From NCBI GenBank assembly GCA_902604855.1, contig CACLAF010000001.1:186001-250000 (forward strand): 64,000 nt of DNA, in the 5' to 3' direction. The DNA comes from an uncultured SAR86 cluster bacterium (GTDB lineage: Bacteria; Pseudomonadota; Gammaproteobacteria; Magnimaribacterales; Magnimaribacteraceae). The notes below the pieces were generated by a model. That model had not been told where the DNA came from. It saw only the letters and a program-made list of their open reading frames with translations, and made no database searches. A program made the position numbers and the translations under genes. Below are positions 20,798-30,872 of the stretch, piece by piece. How positions within the stretch are numbered: position 1 is the stretch's first letter; every line of letters begins with the position of its first letter.

Positions 20798-21800
20798 TAT
20801 TTATACCTTTCAATTGATAATTACCAGTGATTAGATTATAGCATTCTATCGCTTGACCTGCGGCTCCCTTAACTAAATTATCAATAGCTGAAATGATTAC
20901 AATTTGATTCTCAATGGCTGATTGATAAATACCTATCTGACAATTGTTTGTCTCAGCAACTTTTAGAATTTCAGGAACCTGACCATCTAACATTAATTCA
21001 ATATTAAGTGAGTCTTGGTAAAAATCTCTATAAATCTCTTCTATTGATTTATTCTGAGTATCCTCAAAATTTACATATATTGTTGAGTAGATTCCCCTCA
21101 TGGCGGGAATAAGGTGAGGTAAAAAATTAATTTTTAAAGATGATCCATAAACTCCTTCAAGGACTTCAATTATTTCTGGGAGATGTCGATGTCCTCCAGT
21201 AGCATATGCTCTAAAATTTTCATGAATGTCATCTTTTAGATTTTCATTAACTGTAGTCCTACCTGCTCCACTAATTCCTGACTTTGCATCAATGATAATT
21301 GAATCTAATGGAAGCTTGTTCTTGACTAAAGGTAGCAGTCCAAGAATAGATGCAGTTGGATAACAGCCAGGTACAGCTACAAGATTGCTGGTTTCTATCA
21401 ACTCAGCATTAAGTTCAGTCAGACCATAAATAGAATTCTTTAAGTTTTCTAAATCTCTATGATTCGAACCGTACCATTCTTTCCAGATTGAAGGATCTTT
21501 CAGTCGGAAATCTGCAGATAGGTCAATGACTTTTATTCCTTTCTGGATAAAAGAATTTACTTTATCCATTGCAGTTCCGTGCGGAGTTGCAAAGAAAACG
21601 ACATCACATTGAAAAAAGATCTGATCTTCCGGATCTACAAAATTTAAATCAGAACCTTGAAATAAGTCTGATACAGGAGTGTTTTTTAGCTCTCTAGAGC
21701 TAATAGCTATTAAAGAGGTTGAGTCATGGAGAGATAAGAGTTTTATTAGCTCCTCGCCAGTAAAACCTGATCCTCCTATAATTCCAACTTTAGTCATCAA
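20790..21800 (-). CDS. argC: N-acetyl-gamma-glutamyl-phosphate reductase
   Basis: Third step of arginine synthesis: NADPH reduction of N-acetylglutamyl phosphate to the semialdehyde. The 336 residues show the nucleotide motif [13 protein letters not shown] (about 6-18) and the catalytic Cys146 in [11 protein letters not shown]. The segments GISGAGR and HRHLPEI are also typical. ATGATG at the start leaves 21800 or 21797 as start. A TATAAT box about 29 nt upstream and a GGAAG ribosome site suggest its own promoter. The product overlaps erpA at its end. Confidence 0.96.
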   Translation of the reverse strand: MMTKVGIIGGSGFTGEELIKLLSLHDSTSLIAISSRELKNTPVSDLFQGSDLNFVDPEDQIFFQCDVVFFATPHGTAMDKVNSFIQKGIKVIDLSADFRLKDPSIWKEWYGSNHRDLENLKNSIYGLTELNAELIETSNLVAVPGCYPTASILGLLPLVKNKLPLDSIIIDAKSGISGAGRTTVNENLKDDIHENFRAYATGGHRHLPEIIEVLEGVYGSSLKINFLPHLIPAMRGIYSTIYVNFEDTQNKSIEEIYRDFYQDSLNIELMLDGQVPEILKVAETNNCQIGIYQSAIENQIVIISAIDNLVKGAAGQAIECYNLITGNYQLKGINNG

Positions 21801-21858
21801 TATGCTTCCATATTTAAGGGAAGCGGATTATATATACTTGTAATAAGACTATCTAGGC

Positions 21859-22299
21859 TTAGTTTTTTAGATAAACATTTAGGAGTAATCTTTCCCAAGA
21901 TGAAATATTTGTTAACATCAATCCTTTAGAGGCAAAGGATTCAGATTCCTTCAATAACCCTTGTTTATATCTTAAGTGTGCTAATCTCAGATAAAGAGCG
22001 CCATCATTTTTAGTTATCCTAAAAGCCCTCTCAAGTTCAGAATTAGTTTTAATATAGTTTTCTTGTTTCAGGTCGGAGTCAGCAGCTAAAAGTATCCTTT
22101 GTACAGAAGGGTTTTGTGAGTTTATTTTCATAATTTCATCTTCCAAAAACTCTTGGTTAGAAATCAAGAGCTCAACAGTTCTGGAGAAATCATTTACTGG
22201 GATCTTATAATTACTTACATCCCTCATGTTTTGATTAGATGCACATGACCATAAGCCAATAATAACTAGAAGGATTATTAATAACTTAATTGACTTCAT
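21859..22299 (-). CDS. TPR-like lipoprotein, function unknown
   Basis: A 146-residue predicted lipoprotein. The signal MKSIKLLIILLVIIGLWSC ends in a lipobox with Cys19. The mature part is helical, with a TPR-like block (about 75-140) containing ALYLRLAHLRYKQGLLKESE. It starts in an ATGA overlap with the end of the PBP1B gene. A similar small TPR lipoprotein next to mrcB is common in gammaproteobacteria, so a role helping the peptidoglycan synthase or sorting at the envelope is a reasonable guess. Confidence 0.75.
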   Translation of the reverse strand: MKSIKLLIILLVIIGLWSCASNQNMRDVSNYKIPVNDFSRTVELLISNQEFLEDEIMKINSQNPSVQRILLAADSDLKQENYIKTNSELERAFRITKNDGALYLRLAHLRYKQGLLKESESFASKGLMLTNISSWERLLLNVYLKN

Positions 22300-24593
22300 C
22301 CCTGACCCACCTCAAAAACTTCTTTTAACTTATCCATTACAGTATTTCTTGAGTTTTCAATCTTACTTGAACACTCTCTTCTGACATCTGGAATTTTATT
22401 CGGTTCAGTGCCTTCTATAAAAGGAATAAGTATAGAATTTTTGCATTTTTTACCACTTCGTAGTCCATCCTCAATATCCGTCCATACATAATTGATACGA
22501 GGAAGTGGAGATTTAATGGTTTTAACCGGTTTAATATCGTTTATGAAATTTTTCCAAACCTGAAAAGCACCCGTTCGTCCAGTCAAGGGAGTTTGTCTAT
22601 TGTCATCAAATCCCAGCCACACAAGAACCAAAAGTTCGCCTGCAAAACCAATAAACCAACTATCTCTTTGATCATCTGAAGTACCTGTTTTACCTCCTGC
22701 ATTCCATAATTGAATCTGCTTCTTTGAATATCCTCTAGCAGTTCCGCGTTCAAAGGTTTGTTGCATAGCAAATTTCAATAATGCTACCGGCTCAGGTCTA
22801 ATTGTTTGATCTATACTGTAAGGGTAAGAGAATTCAATCTTACCCTCAGTATCTTTAATTTGCCTAATTGATCTCAACGGTGAGTAAAAACCGTCACTTG
22901 CTATAGTCTGATAAGCTTGAATAGCTTGGTAAGGAGAAAGTTCAAATGACCCAATAAAAAGTGAAGGATAGTTAGGAACATCCTTTGTTATGCCAAGGTT
23001 TAGAAACATGTTTTCTACAGCCTCATATCCCAAATCTAATCCAAGCCTGGCTGAAGCTATATTGTAAGATTGCCATAAAGCCACGTGTAATGGTATTTCA
23101 CCATGAAATTTCTTATCAAAATTATCAGGCTCCCAAAGCTTACCTCCACTCATAAGACTTAACCTAGAATCATCTAATAAAGTTGTGAGATTGTAATCAT
23201 TATATTGATCTAAAGCAGTTAGATAGATGAAAGGTTTCACTAAAGATCCTATTGGTCTTATTGCATTTATAGATCTATTGAAACCATAACTAGAGGGTTC
23301 AGTACTTCCTGCTACAGCTTTGACTTCGCCGCTAGAAATATCAACTGCAATGGCAGCACCTTCAAGCTCCTCTAATCTAGGTCCATATTTTTTTATTAAC
23401 TGCAGTTTAGTTTTTTTAAGATTATTCTCTAAAGAATCTTGTAATACAGGGTCCAAATTAGTTTCGATAGCCAAGCCCTTAGTTCTAAGTTCTTTTTCAT
23501 TAAAATTCTTCTGAAGTTCAAGCCTAACTATGTCATGAAAAGCGGGATATCGTGTCTCAGTTCTATAATTTGGTAAGGAGACACCAAGCTCTTTGTTTTT
23601 TAATGTCTCAAAAGCTGAGTCCGATATCTTATTACTAGTGTTTAAAACTCTTAAAACTAAGTTCCTTCTTTTAGTGGCATTATTTGGATTTCTTCTTGGA
23701 TTATAAAAAGAAGGCCCTTTAAGCATTCCTACTAAAAGAGCCACTTGATCTGTAGAAAGATTTTGAATTGAAGTGCCAAAAAAATGTTGAGCGCCCATCC
23801 CAAATCCATGAATTGCTCTCTTCCCTGATTGTGCAAGAAATACATCATTAATATATGCCAAAAGAATTTCTTCTTTTGTATAACGAAATTCTATTATCAA
23901 AGAAGCTATTGCTTCCAAAACCTTTCTTCTGATGGTTTGCTCAGATGAGAAGAAAAGGCTTTTAGCTAATTGTTGCGTGATGGTACTTCCGCCTTGCTCT
24001 ACCTCTCCGGCTTGCACATTTCTTAGAAATGCTCTTGAAATAGATTTCAATGATATTCCATAGTGATTAAAAAAATCTTGGTCCTCCACTGCAAGAATAG
24101 TATCGACTAATATAGGTGGCACTTCTGGCCAATTAAGAAGTACTCTATCCTCCATGTGGGAGGGGTACATGCCACCAATAACGGTTGGTTCAAGTTTTAT
24201 TAAATCCTCGGCTATACCTAACTGATTGGTAATTCCCTTGATCTCAGAAGCATCAAAATTGATATTAAATATACCCGAGCGCTGATCTAAATAACCTCGG
24301 AGAAATATTTTTAGATCATCTTTAGAGAATTTAAACTCACCAGGCTGCGCAGGATTTTTAACCCTTTCGTACGAAAGCATTTCTAATTCTTTAATCAGAT
24401 TATCCTTATTGAGGTTAATACCTTCTGCCAATTCCAAAGGACGTGAGTATATTTTTGCAGGTATGGTCCACAGTACTCCGTCTAGTTTAGATGTAACTCG
24501 ATAATCGAGAACTGCAACAGTTGCGGCAGTGAAAATAAAGACTATTATCGAAATAAAACCGATAAAAAATCCTATTGTCAGCTTAAATTTCAT
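22296..24593 (-). CDS. mrcB: Penicillin-binding protein 1B (bifunctional)
   Basis: Polymerises and cross-links peptidoglycan. The 765 residues contain one N-terminal membrane anchor (about 7-29), a UB2H-like region (about 60-135), and a GT51 glycosyltransferase with catalytic Glu170 (AVEDQDFFNH) and GGSTITQQLAK. The transpeptidase has Ser450 (GSLVKPF), SYN (509-511) and KTG (635-637). The UB2H-like part is the reason for calling 1B rather than 1A. All catalytic motifs are intact. It is first of a minus-strand run mrcB-lipoprotein-argC-erpA. Confidence 0.94.
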   Translation of the reverse strand: MKFKLTIGFFIGFISIIVFIFTAATVAVLDYRVTSKLDGVLWTIPAKIYSRPLELAEGINLNKDNLIKELEMLSYERVKNPAQPGEFKFSKDDLKIFLRGYLDQRSGIFNINFDASEIKGITNQLGIAEDLIKLEPTVIGGMYPSHMEDRVLLNWPEVPPILVDTILAVEDQDFFNHYGISLKSISRAFLRNVQAGEVEQGGSTITQQLAKSLFFSSEQTIRRKVLEAIASLIIEFRYTKEEILLAYINDVFLAQSGKRAIHGFGMGAQHFFGTSIQNLSTDQVALLVGMLKGPSFYNPRRNPNNATKRRNLVLRVLNTSNKISDSAFETLKNKELGVSLPNYRTETRYPAFHDIVRLELQKNFNEKELRTKGLAIETNLDPVLQDSLENNLKKTKLQLIKKYGPRLEELEGAAIAVDISSGEVKAVAGSTEPSSYGFNRSINAIRPIGSLVKPFIYLTALDQYNDYNLTTLLDDSRLSLMSGGKLWEPDNFDKKFHGEIPLHVALWQSYNIASARLGLDLGYEAVENMFLNLGITKDVPNYPSLFIGSFELSPYQAIQAYQTIASDGFYSPLRSIRQIKDTEGKIEFSYPYSIDQTIRPEPVALLKFAMQQTFERGTARGYSKKQIQLWNAGGKTGTSDDQRDSWFIGFAGELLVLVWLGFDDNRQTPLTGRTGAFQVWKNFINDIKPVKTIKSPLPRINYVWTDIEDGLRSGKKCKNSILIPFIEGTEPNKIPDVRRECSSKIENSRNTVMDKLKEVFEVGQG

Positions 24594-24658
24594 TTAATAC
24601 TTGATTACTTGCTCCATTTGGCACAGTCTACGTTTTTTAAAAAATTTTGTGTAAAAAA

Positions 24659-25666
24659 ATGAAATATGATCTTTGTTGTCTTGGTAGTGCTTTAGTCGAT
24701 ATAACCTTCCAAATTGACGATGATTTCGTTGAAGCAAATGAAGAGAGAGGCATAGCCAAGGGAGGTATGACATTAATTGAAAAAGATGATCAGATTAATT
24801 TAATTCAAGAGCTCATGGATTTAGGGAAATCACCTGATAAGTCTTGCGGCGGTTCTGCCACTAATTCAGTTGTTGCTGCCTCTCTTTTTGGATCTTCTTG
24901 TCATATGTCTTGTATTGTTTCTGATGATGACAACGGAAGATTTTACTTGGAAGACTTGTCATCTAATGGAATAGGTCATACTTCTGAGTTGATTGATTCA
25001 GAAATGCCTTCTGGGCAATGTCTAGTTATGATCTCGGATGATGCAGATAGAACCATGTGCACAAATCTTGGAATAAATTCTAATATTTCTACCAGCAATG
25101 TGGATCAAGAAGTTATCAAAAATTCTGATTACATATTTTTAGAAGGCTATCTAGTTGCTTCTCCAGAAGGTTATGATACTTTCAAAGAGGCAATTACACA
25201 TGCAAAAAAACATAATACTAAAGTGGCTCTATCTTTGTCAGATGCTTTTATAGTGAAGTCATTTAAGAAAGAACTTGTAGAACTCATAGAAATTAATTGC
25301 GATCTAATTTTCTGTAATGAATCTGAAGCGCAAGAGTTCGCTGGTAGTGTTATTGAAAAGGAAATTTTTAGTTATTTTAAAAATTACACTCGTAACCTTA
25401 TCATTACAAAAGGGTCAGATGGCTGCATCGGTTATGATGAAGATTATGAATTTTCTGTTTCTGGGCAAGAGGTTAAGGCTATAGATACAAATGGTGCTGG
25501 CGATATGTTTGCTGGTGCTGTTTTAAATGGTCTAAATAATCAAAAAAATCTTGAAGAATCCTCAAAATTTGGATGTTACGCTGCTTCTAAAATTGTTCAA
25601 AAAAATGGGCCTAGACTGTCAAAAAAAGAATACGAAGAAATTAAAAGAACTTTTACTAGCAATTGA
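24659..25666 (+). CDS. PfkB-family carbohydrate/nucleoside kinase
   Basis: A ribokinase-fold kinase of 335 residues. The ATG at 24659 is chosen over the track TTG at 24647, since it directly gives MKYDLCCLGSALVD, the normal family N-terminus. The ATP/catalytic motif DTNGAGDMFAGAVL with its catalytic Asp is near the C-terminus, and CGGSATNSVVAASLFGSS is the substrate-side PfkB signature. The overall pattern is close to adenosine-kinase-like bacterial sugar kinases. The substrate is not predictable from sequence alone. Confidence 0.88.
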   Translation: MKYDLCCLGSALVDITFQIDDDFVEANEERGIAKGGMTLIEKDDQINLIQELMDLGKSPDKSCGGSATNSVVAASLFGSSCHMSCIVSDDDNGRFYLEDLSSNGIGHTSELIDSEMPSGQCLVMISDDADRTMCTNLGINSNISTSNVDQEVIKNSDYIFLEGYLVASPEGYDTFKEAITHAKKHNTKVALSLSDAFIVKSFKKELVELIEINCDLIFCNESEAQEFAGSVIEKEIFSYFKNYTRNLIITKGSDGCIGYDEDYEFSVSGQEVKAIDTNGAGDMFAGAVLNGLNNQKNLEESSKFGCYAASKIVQKNGPRLSKKEYEEIKRTFTSN

Positions 25667-25724
25667 AAAATTATTCTGCTAAATTGCTGCGCCTTCAGCA
25701 TTAAACAATAAGAGTATTCATAAA

Positions 25725-26330
25725 ATGCCTGCGAAAAAAACTGTAAAAAAAGCCACTATCAGAAAGACTCCTGCTAAGAAAGTATCGGCAAAAAAAGCGC
25801 CTCCTAAAACAAAGCCCGCTAAGAAAACAACTGCTAAAAAAAGTTCAGCAAAGAAGGTATCAACTAGAAAAGTAATATCTAAAAAAACTAAGAAAGTTGA
25901 TCGTTATGAAGAGTCTCAATTCCTAGCTTCAATTAAGCCCTATGCGCTTAAGAAGAATGAGAAATATATGAATGCCAAACAAAAACAGCATTTTCAAGAA
26001 ATACTAGCAAGTTGGAAAAAACAATTACAGCTAGAACAAGACCGAACGGCAGATAAAATACAAAAAAATGCTAGCCACTTTCCAGATGAATCTGATAGAG
26101 CTACACATGAGGAAGAATTTACTCTAGAACTTAGGACAAGAGAAAGAGAAAGAAGACTTTTATCTAAAATTAGTGAATCTATTGAAGATCTAAAATCCGA
26201 TGATTATGGATATTGTGCTTCATGTGGGATAGAAATTGGAATTAGAAGGTTAGAGGCTAGGCCAACTGCAACTAGATGTATTGATTGCAAAACCATCGAA
26301 GAGATTCATGAAAGGCAACAATATGGCTAA
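25725..26330 (+). CDS. dksA: DksA with an N-terminal histone-H1-like lysine tail
   Basis: RNA polymerase secondary-channel factor that works with ppGpp. Residues from about 65 to 201 match E. coli DksA closely from memory, including the coiled-coil tip FPDESDRA with both acidic residues and the zinc finger CASC-x17-CIDC. Unlike E. coli DksA (151 residues), it carries about 60 extra N-terminal residues made almost only of Lys, Ala, Thr, Ser and Pro in PAKK-type repeats, like histone H1 or AlgP tails. The tail could bind DNA or RNA nonspecifically. The gene lies just upstream of pcnB. Confidence 0.93.
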   Translation: MPAKKTVKKATIRKTPAKKVSAKKAPPKTKPAKKTTAKKSSAKKVSTRKVISKKTKKVDRYEESQFLASIKPYALKKNEKYMNAKQKQHFQEILASWKKQLQLEQDRTADKIQKNASHFPDESDRATHEEEFTLELRTRERERRLLSKISESIEDLKSDDYGYCASCGIEIGIRRLEARPTATRCIDCKTIEEIHERQQYG

Positions 26331-26336
26331 AATATT

Positions 26337-27536
26337 TTGGTGCTAAACCAAAATACCAACTCTCCCAAGGTCATTAAGGCCTCTAAACATGGTATAGAAA
26401 ATAAACATCTTGATAAGGATGCTAAATCTATCATCGCAAAGCTAAATAATTCAGGGTTCGATGCGTTTATAGTTGGCGGCTTTGTAAGAGATTCAATTCT
26501 AGGGCTAAAACCAAAAGATTGTGATGTAGTTACAAATGCCACGCCAGAAGAAATAAAAAAGGCTATTCCAAAAACAAGAATCATTGGAAGAAGATTTAAA
26601 ATAGTTCATGCAAGATCTGGTAGAAATATTACAGAAATATCTACGTTTAGATCATCTAGCAAAAGGCATACTAAAAAATCTCAAAAAGGAATTATTCTCA
26701 GAGATAATAATTATGGCAGCATAGAAGATGATGCCTATAGAAGAGACTTTACAATTAATTCTTTATATTTAGATATCAGAAATATGGATGTAATTGATTT
26801 CGTTGGTGGCTACGAAGATATACAAAATAGAGTACTCAGATCAATTGGAGATAGTTCAAAAAGATTCAGAGAAGATCCTGTAAGAATAATTAGAGCCCTC
26901 AGATTCAAGTCTAAGCTAGATTTAACTTTTGAACCCAATCTTGAGAAAGAAATACTCAAACTTTCACACTTACTCAATGAAATATCATCAGGAAGAATTT
27001 ATGAAGAAACACTCAAGTTGTTCCTGACGGGAAATGCGCAATCAATCATGCAAGATATGCAAAAGTATCAAATTATTAAATACATCCTCCCTGTAACGCA
27101 AGGTTTTCTGGATGCCAAGAAAGACAGAAGATTTATATTTAATGCTTTAAGAAATACAGATAAAAGATTTCATGAGGATAAAACACTTACTCCATCCTTT
27201 TTATTTTCAGTATTCTTATGGCCTGCCTTAATAAATAAGGTAGGAGAACTCAATTCAAAGAAAATAAAGGTTCCAAAGATTACAAGAGCAGCAAATATAA
27301 TACTCAAGCAACATAATGAACATTGCTTTATCCCGAGTAGAATTCAAAAATCTATAAAAGAGACATGGGAAATGCAAGTGATGTTATTAAGAATACCTGA
27401 AAAATCCAAAATTTTAATTAAACATCCTAGATTTAGAGCTTCTTATGACTTTCTTTTGCTGAGAGAAAAATCAGGAGAAGATCTCAGCGGCGCTGGTGAG
27501 TGGTGGACAAAAAAAATTGCAACTAAAGCTATTTAA
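26337..27536 (+). CDS. pcnB: Poly(A) polymerase I
   Basis: Adds 3' poly(A) tails that promote RNA decay. The nucleotidyltransferase head shows VGGFVRDSILG and KDCDVVTNATPEE with the catalytic Asp pair. The segments RRFKIVHARSG, RRDFTINSLYLD and FREDPVRIIRALRF follow. PcnB and CCA-adding enzymes share these, but the HGIENKHLDKDA start and the long C-terminus favour PcnB. No in-frame ATG exists near the start; TTG 26337 or GTG 26340 must be used, 6-9 nt after dksA. The weak start may keep expression low. About 399 residues. Confidence 0.9.
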   Translation: MVLNQNTNSPKVIKASKHGIENKHLDKDAKSIIAKLNNSGFDAFIVGGFVRDSILGLKPKDCDVVTNATPEEIKKAIPKTRIIGRRFKIVHARSGRNITEISTFRSSSKRHTKKSQKGIILRDNNYGSIEDDAYRRDFTINSLYLDIRNMDVIDFVGGYEDIQNRVLRSIGDSSKRFREDPVRIIRALRFKSKLDLTFEPNLEKEILKLSHLLNEISSGRIYEETLKLFLTGNAQSIMQDMQKYQIIKYILPVTQGFLDAKKDRRFIFNALRNTDKRFHEDKTLTPSFLFSVFLWPALINKVGELNSKKIKVPKITRAANIILKQHNEHCFIPSRIQKSIKETWEMQVMLLRIPEKSKILIKHPRFRASYDFLLLREKSGEDLSGAGEWWTKKIATKAI

Positions 27537-27557
27537 ACCTAAAAATTCTTAAATGTT

Positions 27558-27587
27558 TTGAAGTTAGGATAAGATATATTTTTTAAT
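27558..27587 (+). promoter_or_regulatory. Putative promoter of the kinase-acs-msrA run
   Basis: TTGAAG (27558-27563) and TTTAAT (27582-27587) are 18 nt apart and lie 10 nt before the ATG at 27598. It is a weak match, but it is placed sensibly in a 61-bp gap. Confidence 0.3.
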
Positions 27588-27597
27588 AACCTAGCAC

Positions 27598-28287
27598 ATG
27601 GAAAAAGGTCAAATAGATATAAAAAAGTATGATAAGTTGCCTACATTTATAGCTGTAGAAGGACCTATTGGCGCAGGAAAAACAACCTTAACAAAACTTC
27701 TTGCAGACTCTTTTAGTTATGATACTTTTTTAGAGCGACCATCCGAAAATCCTTTTTTACCTGATTTTTACATCAATCAGTCTCAAGCTGCTTTAGCAAC
27801 TCAACTTTTTTTTCTTTTTCAAAGAGTAAAACAAATCCAAGAGCTTAAACAAGAAGATATCTTCTCATCTAATAGAGTTTCAGATTTTCTTTTAGATAAA
27901 GACAAACTGTTTGCTAAGGCAACCCTCTCATCAGAAGAGTTAAAGCTGTACGAACAAATCTATCAGTATCTTGCTATAGATCTTCCATCTCCTGATTTGG
28001 TTATCTATCTTCAAGCTGAGACAAAAACTCTTTATGAAAGAGTTATGCACAGGGGTATTGAAATGGAAAAAACAATCAGTTTTGACTACCTAGAATTACT
28101 AAATGAGACATACAAAGAATTTTTCTTTGAATACGATAGATCGCCAGTTTTGATAGTAAATTCGGATTATTTAGACTTACAAGCCAATAAAAACGATTAC
28201 GACCTTCTTTTGGAAAAGTTACTTGAGTACTTTAATAAACCAGAAGGTTCCAAAATGTACTTTAATCCCTCACCTGCATTAATATAA
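27598..28287 (+). CDS. Deoxynucleoside kinase family protein
   Basis: Phosphorylates deoxynucleosides for salvage. The 229 residues begin with a P-loop IAVEGPIGAGKTTL (about 18-31), followed by the dNK pattern ERPSENPFLPDFY. A lid region contains LYERVMHRGIEMEK, and the C-terminal segment is typical (VLIVNSDYLD). In many gammaproteobacteria folK follows pcnB; here this kinase occupies that place and no folK is visible. It is followed after 6 nt by acs. Confidence 0.85.
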   Translation: MEKGQIDIKKYDKLPTFIAVEGPIGAGKTTLTKLLADSFSYDTFLERPSENPFLPDFYINQSQAALATQLFFLFQRVKQIQELKQEDIFSSNRVSDFLLDKDKLFAKATLSSEELKLYEQIYQYLAIDLPSPDLVIYLQAETKTLYERVMHRGIEMEKTISFDYLELLNETYKEFFFEYDRSPVLIVNSDYLDLQANKNDYDLLLEKLLEYFNKPEGSKMYFNPSPALI

Positions 28288-28293
28288 AATTTC

Positions 28294-30231
28294 ATGATTA
28301 AAGATAAAATTTATAATCCCCCCCTATCAGTTCTGGAGAATTCAAATATAAAAGAATCTGAATTTGAAGAACTATATCAATGGTCTTTAACCAAACCAGA
28401 AGAGTTTTGGGCTTCCCAGGCTGAGAATTATCTAACCTGGAATAATAAATGGTCTAAAGTAAAAGAGACTAATATAGAGAAAGGCGAAATCGTATGGTTT
28501 AAAGATGCAAAATTAAATGCGTCTGTGAACTGCATTGATAGACATCTTCCTGAAAATGCTGAGAAAACTGCTTTCATATGGGAGGGAGATAATCCTGAAG
28601 AAACAAAAAATATCAGCTATCAGAAACTTCACGATGAAGTATGTAAATTTGCCAATGTCCTAAAAGCTAGAAATGTAAAAAAAGGCGATAGAGTTTGTAT
28701 CTATATGCCTATGATCCCCGAAGCAACATATGCGATGTTGGCTTGTGCGAGAATTGGGGCTATACACTCTGTTGTTTTTGGAGGCTTTTCCCCTGAGTCC
28801 TTAAAAGACCGTATCCTGGATTCTGATTGCCAAACTGTTATAACTGCTGATGAGGGCTTGAGAGGAGGGAAAAAAGTTCCTCTTAAAGAGAATGTCGATG
28901 AGGCTCTTCAAGGATGTCCAAATGTCCATACTGTTTTAGTCATCACCAGAACAGGAGCAGAGATTTCATGGAATGAGAACTGCGATGTTAGATTTGAAGA
29001 AATTTCAAAGGGTGTGCCTTCCAATTGCGAGCCAGAAATAATGGATTCCGAAGATCCCCTATTTATTCTCTACACATCAGGATCAACAGGTAAGCCAAAA
29101 GGAGTTTTGCACACTACAGGTGGATATCTTCTTCAAGCGGCTATGTCTCACAAGCTGGTATTCGACTATAAGGATGATGAGATCTATTGGTGTACTGCAG
29201 ATGTTGGCTGGGTTACGGGGCATTCTTATATTGTTTATGGGCCTCTAGCAAATGGTGCAACATCATTAATCTTTGAAGGAATACCGACCTTTCCTTCGCC
29301 TTCAAGATTTTGGGAAGTTATTGATAAACATAAAGTAAATATCTTTTATACAGCACCAACTGCACTGAGAGCTCTTATGGCACAAGGTGATGAATTTGTT
29401 AAATCAGCAAGCAGAGATTCACTGAGAATCTTAGGGACAGTGGGAGAACCTATTAATCCTGAAGCCTGGGAATGGTATTTTAAAGTTGTTGGAGATTCTT
29501 CTTGTCCCATAGTCGATACTTGGTGGCAGACTGAAACTGGAGCCATGATGATTACCCCTATAGCAGGATTTACTTCGATGAAGCCAGGAAGTGCCACAAA
29601 ACCTTTTCTTGGAATTGAGCCAGCTCTTCTGGACGAAAATGGAGAAGAAATTATAGGCGAGGGTTCTGGAAATCTTGTCATTAAATCTAGCTGGCCCTCT
29701 CAAATCAGAACGGTATATGGTGACCATCAGAGATGCATAGATACTTACTACTCAATGTATCCCGGGTACTACACAACTGGGGATGGAGCGAGAAGAGATT
29801 CAGATGGATATTATTGGATAACTGGGAGAGTAGATGATGTACTCAACGTATCCGGTCATAGATTAGGGACAGCAGAAGTTGAAAGTGCTTTAGTTCTTCA
29901 TCAAGATGTAGCTGAAGCGGCAGTAGTTGGTTATGAACATGATATTAAGGGACAAGGAATTTATTGCTATGTAACTTTGATGTCTGGTATTTTGCCAGAA
30001 GAAGGTCTCAAATCTGATTTAATTAAACTAGTTGCAAAAGAAATAGGACCTATTGCTAAACCAGATATTATTCAATGGGCTCCTGGATTACCCAAGACAA
30101 GATCTGGTAAAATTATGAGAAGAATATTGAGAAAAATTGCCACCAACGAAATTGATAACTTAGGTGATACCACAACTTTAGCAGATCCATCTGTAGTTGA
30201 TGAACTCATTGCAAATAGAGAGAATAAATAA
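28294..30231 (+). CDS. acs: Acetyl-CoA synthetase
   Basis: Activates acetate to acetyl-CoA via acetyl-adenylate. The 645 residues have the usual length and ANL signatures: [19 protein letters not shown] (AMP-binding P-loop), [50 protein letters not shown] (hinge), and [17 protein letters not shown] containing the lysine subject to acetylation control. The stop and the next start share TAATG. It likely feeds acetate or overflow carbon into the acyl-CoA pathways encoded around it. Confidence 0.97.
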   Translation: MIKDKIYNPPLSVLENSNIKESEFEELYQWSLTKPEEFWASQAENYLTWNNKWSKVKETNIEKGEIVWFKDAKLNASVNCIDRHLPENAEKTAFIWEGDNPEETKNISYQKLHDEVCKFANVLKARNVKKGDRVCIYMPMIPEATYAMLACARIGAIHSVVFGGFSPESLKDRILDSDCQTVITADEGLRGGKKVPLKENVDEALQGCPNVHTVLVITRTGAEISWNENCDVRFEEISKGVPSNCEPEIMDSEDPLFILYTSGSTGKPKGVLHTTGGYLLQAAMSHKLVFDYKDDEIYWCTADVGWVTGHSYIVYGPLANGATSLIFEGIPTFPSPSRFWEVIDKHKVNIFYTAPTALRALMAQGDEFVKSASRDSLRILGTVGEPINPEAWEWYFKVVGDSSCPIVDTWWQTETGAMMITPIAGFTSMKPGSATKPFLGIEPALLDENGEEIIGEGSGNLVIKSSWPSQIRTVYGDHQRCIDTYYSMYPGYYTTGDGARRDSDGYYWITGRVDDVLNVSGHRLGTAEVESALVLHQDVAEAAVVGYEHDIKGQGIYCYVTLMSGILPEEGLKSDLIKLVAKEIGPIAKPDIIQWAPGLPKTRSGKIMRRILRKIATNEIDNLGDTTTLADPSVVDELIANRENK

Positions 30232-30872
30232 TGTCGCTAATAGATTTACTAAATAAAAAAAGCATCCTACCTCTTGAATCTGAAGCTTTGATTGGTAGAG
30301 AAGAGGAAGTTGAAGTTCCAGAGCACCACTTTGTAAAGGGAACGCCATTGAAAGGTCCTTTTCCAGATCACCTAAAACAAGCCATATTTGGAATGGGATG
30401 TTTTTGGGGTGTCGAGAGAAGGTTTTGGGAATTAGATGGCGTCTATACTACTTCAGCAGGATACGCTGGTGGATATACAAAAAATCCATCTTATAAAGAA
30501 GTTTGTACAGGTTTTACAGGGCATAATGAAGTTGTGCTTGTTGTTTATGATCCTGCAATTGTAAGTTATGAATCGTTACTAAAAACATTTTGGGAAGATC
30601 ATGATCCTACTCAAGGCATGAGACAAGGTAATGATATGGGTACCCAATATAGATCAGGCATTTATTACTCCTCAGAGGAAGAGAAAGAAATCATTGCCGA
30701 GACAAAACAAAAATATCAATCTGAATTAGACCTAAATGGATTTGGCTCAATTACGACTGAAGTTAAGGAAGCTGGTATCTTTTATTATGCAGAACATTAT
30801 CATCAACAATATCTAGCTAAAAATCCTGATGGTTATTGTGCTCTAGCCGGCACAGGGGTAAAAATTAATTAA
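30231..30872 (+). CDS. msrA: Peptide methionine-S-sulfoxide reductase MsrA
   Basis: Repairs oxidised methionine, S epimer. The 213 residues show the catalytic motif GMGCFWGVERRF, then GYAGGYTKNPSYKEVC, HDPTQGMRQGNDMGTQYRS and AEHYHQQYLAKNPDGYC. The resolving cysteines near the C-terminus are reduced to the single Cys of GYCALAG. The gene overlaps acs by one base and converges on the MBL hydrolase with an 8-nt overlap. Confidence 0.96.
   Translation: MSLIDLLNKKSILPLESEALIGREEEVEVPEHHFVKGTPLKGPFPDHLKQAIFGMGCFWGVERRFWELDGVYTTSAGYAGGYTKNPSYKEVCTGFTGHNEVVLVVYDPAIVSYESLLKTFWEDHDPTQGMRQGNDMGTQYRSGIYYSSEEEKEIIAETKQKYQSELDLNGFGSITTEVKEAGIFYYAEHYHQQYLAKNPDGYCALAGTGVKIN

Noticed and set aside
25725-25900. 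A-rich stretch at the start of dksA as a possible repeat or frameshift relic
   Set aside because: The frame is open throughout and encodes a regular Lys/Ala tail continuous with the DksA domain.
26327-26584. Minus-strand ORF of 85 aa at the start of pcnB
   Set aside because: Antisense shadow of pcnB; no motif, and the pcnB reading is unambiguous.
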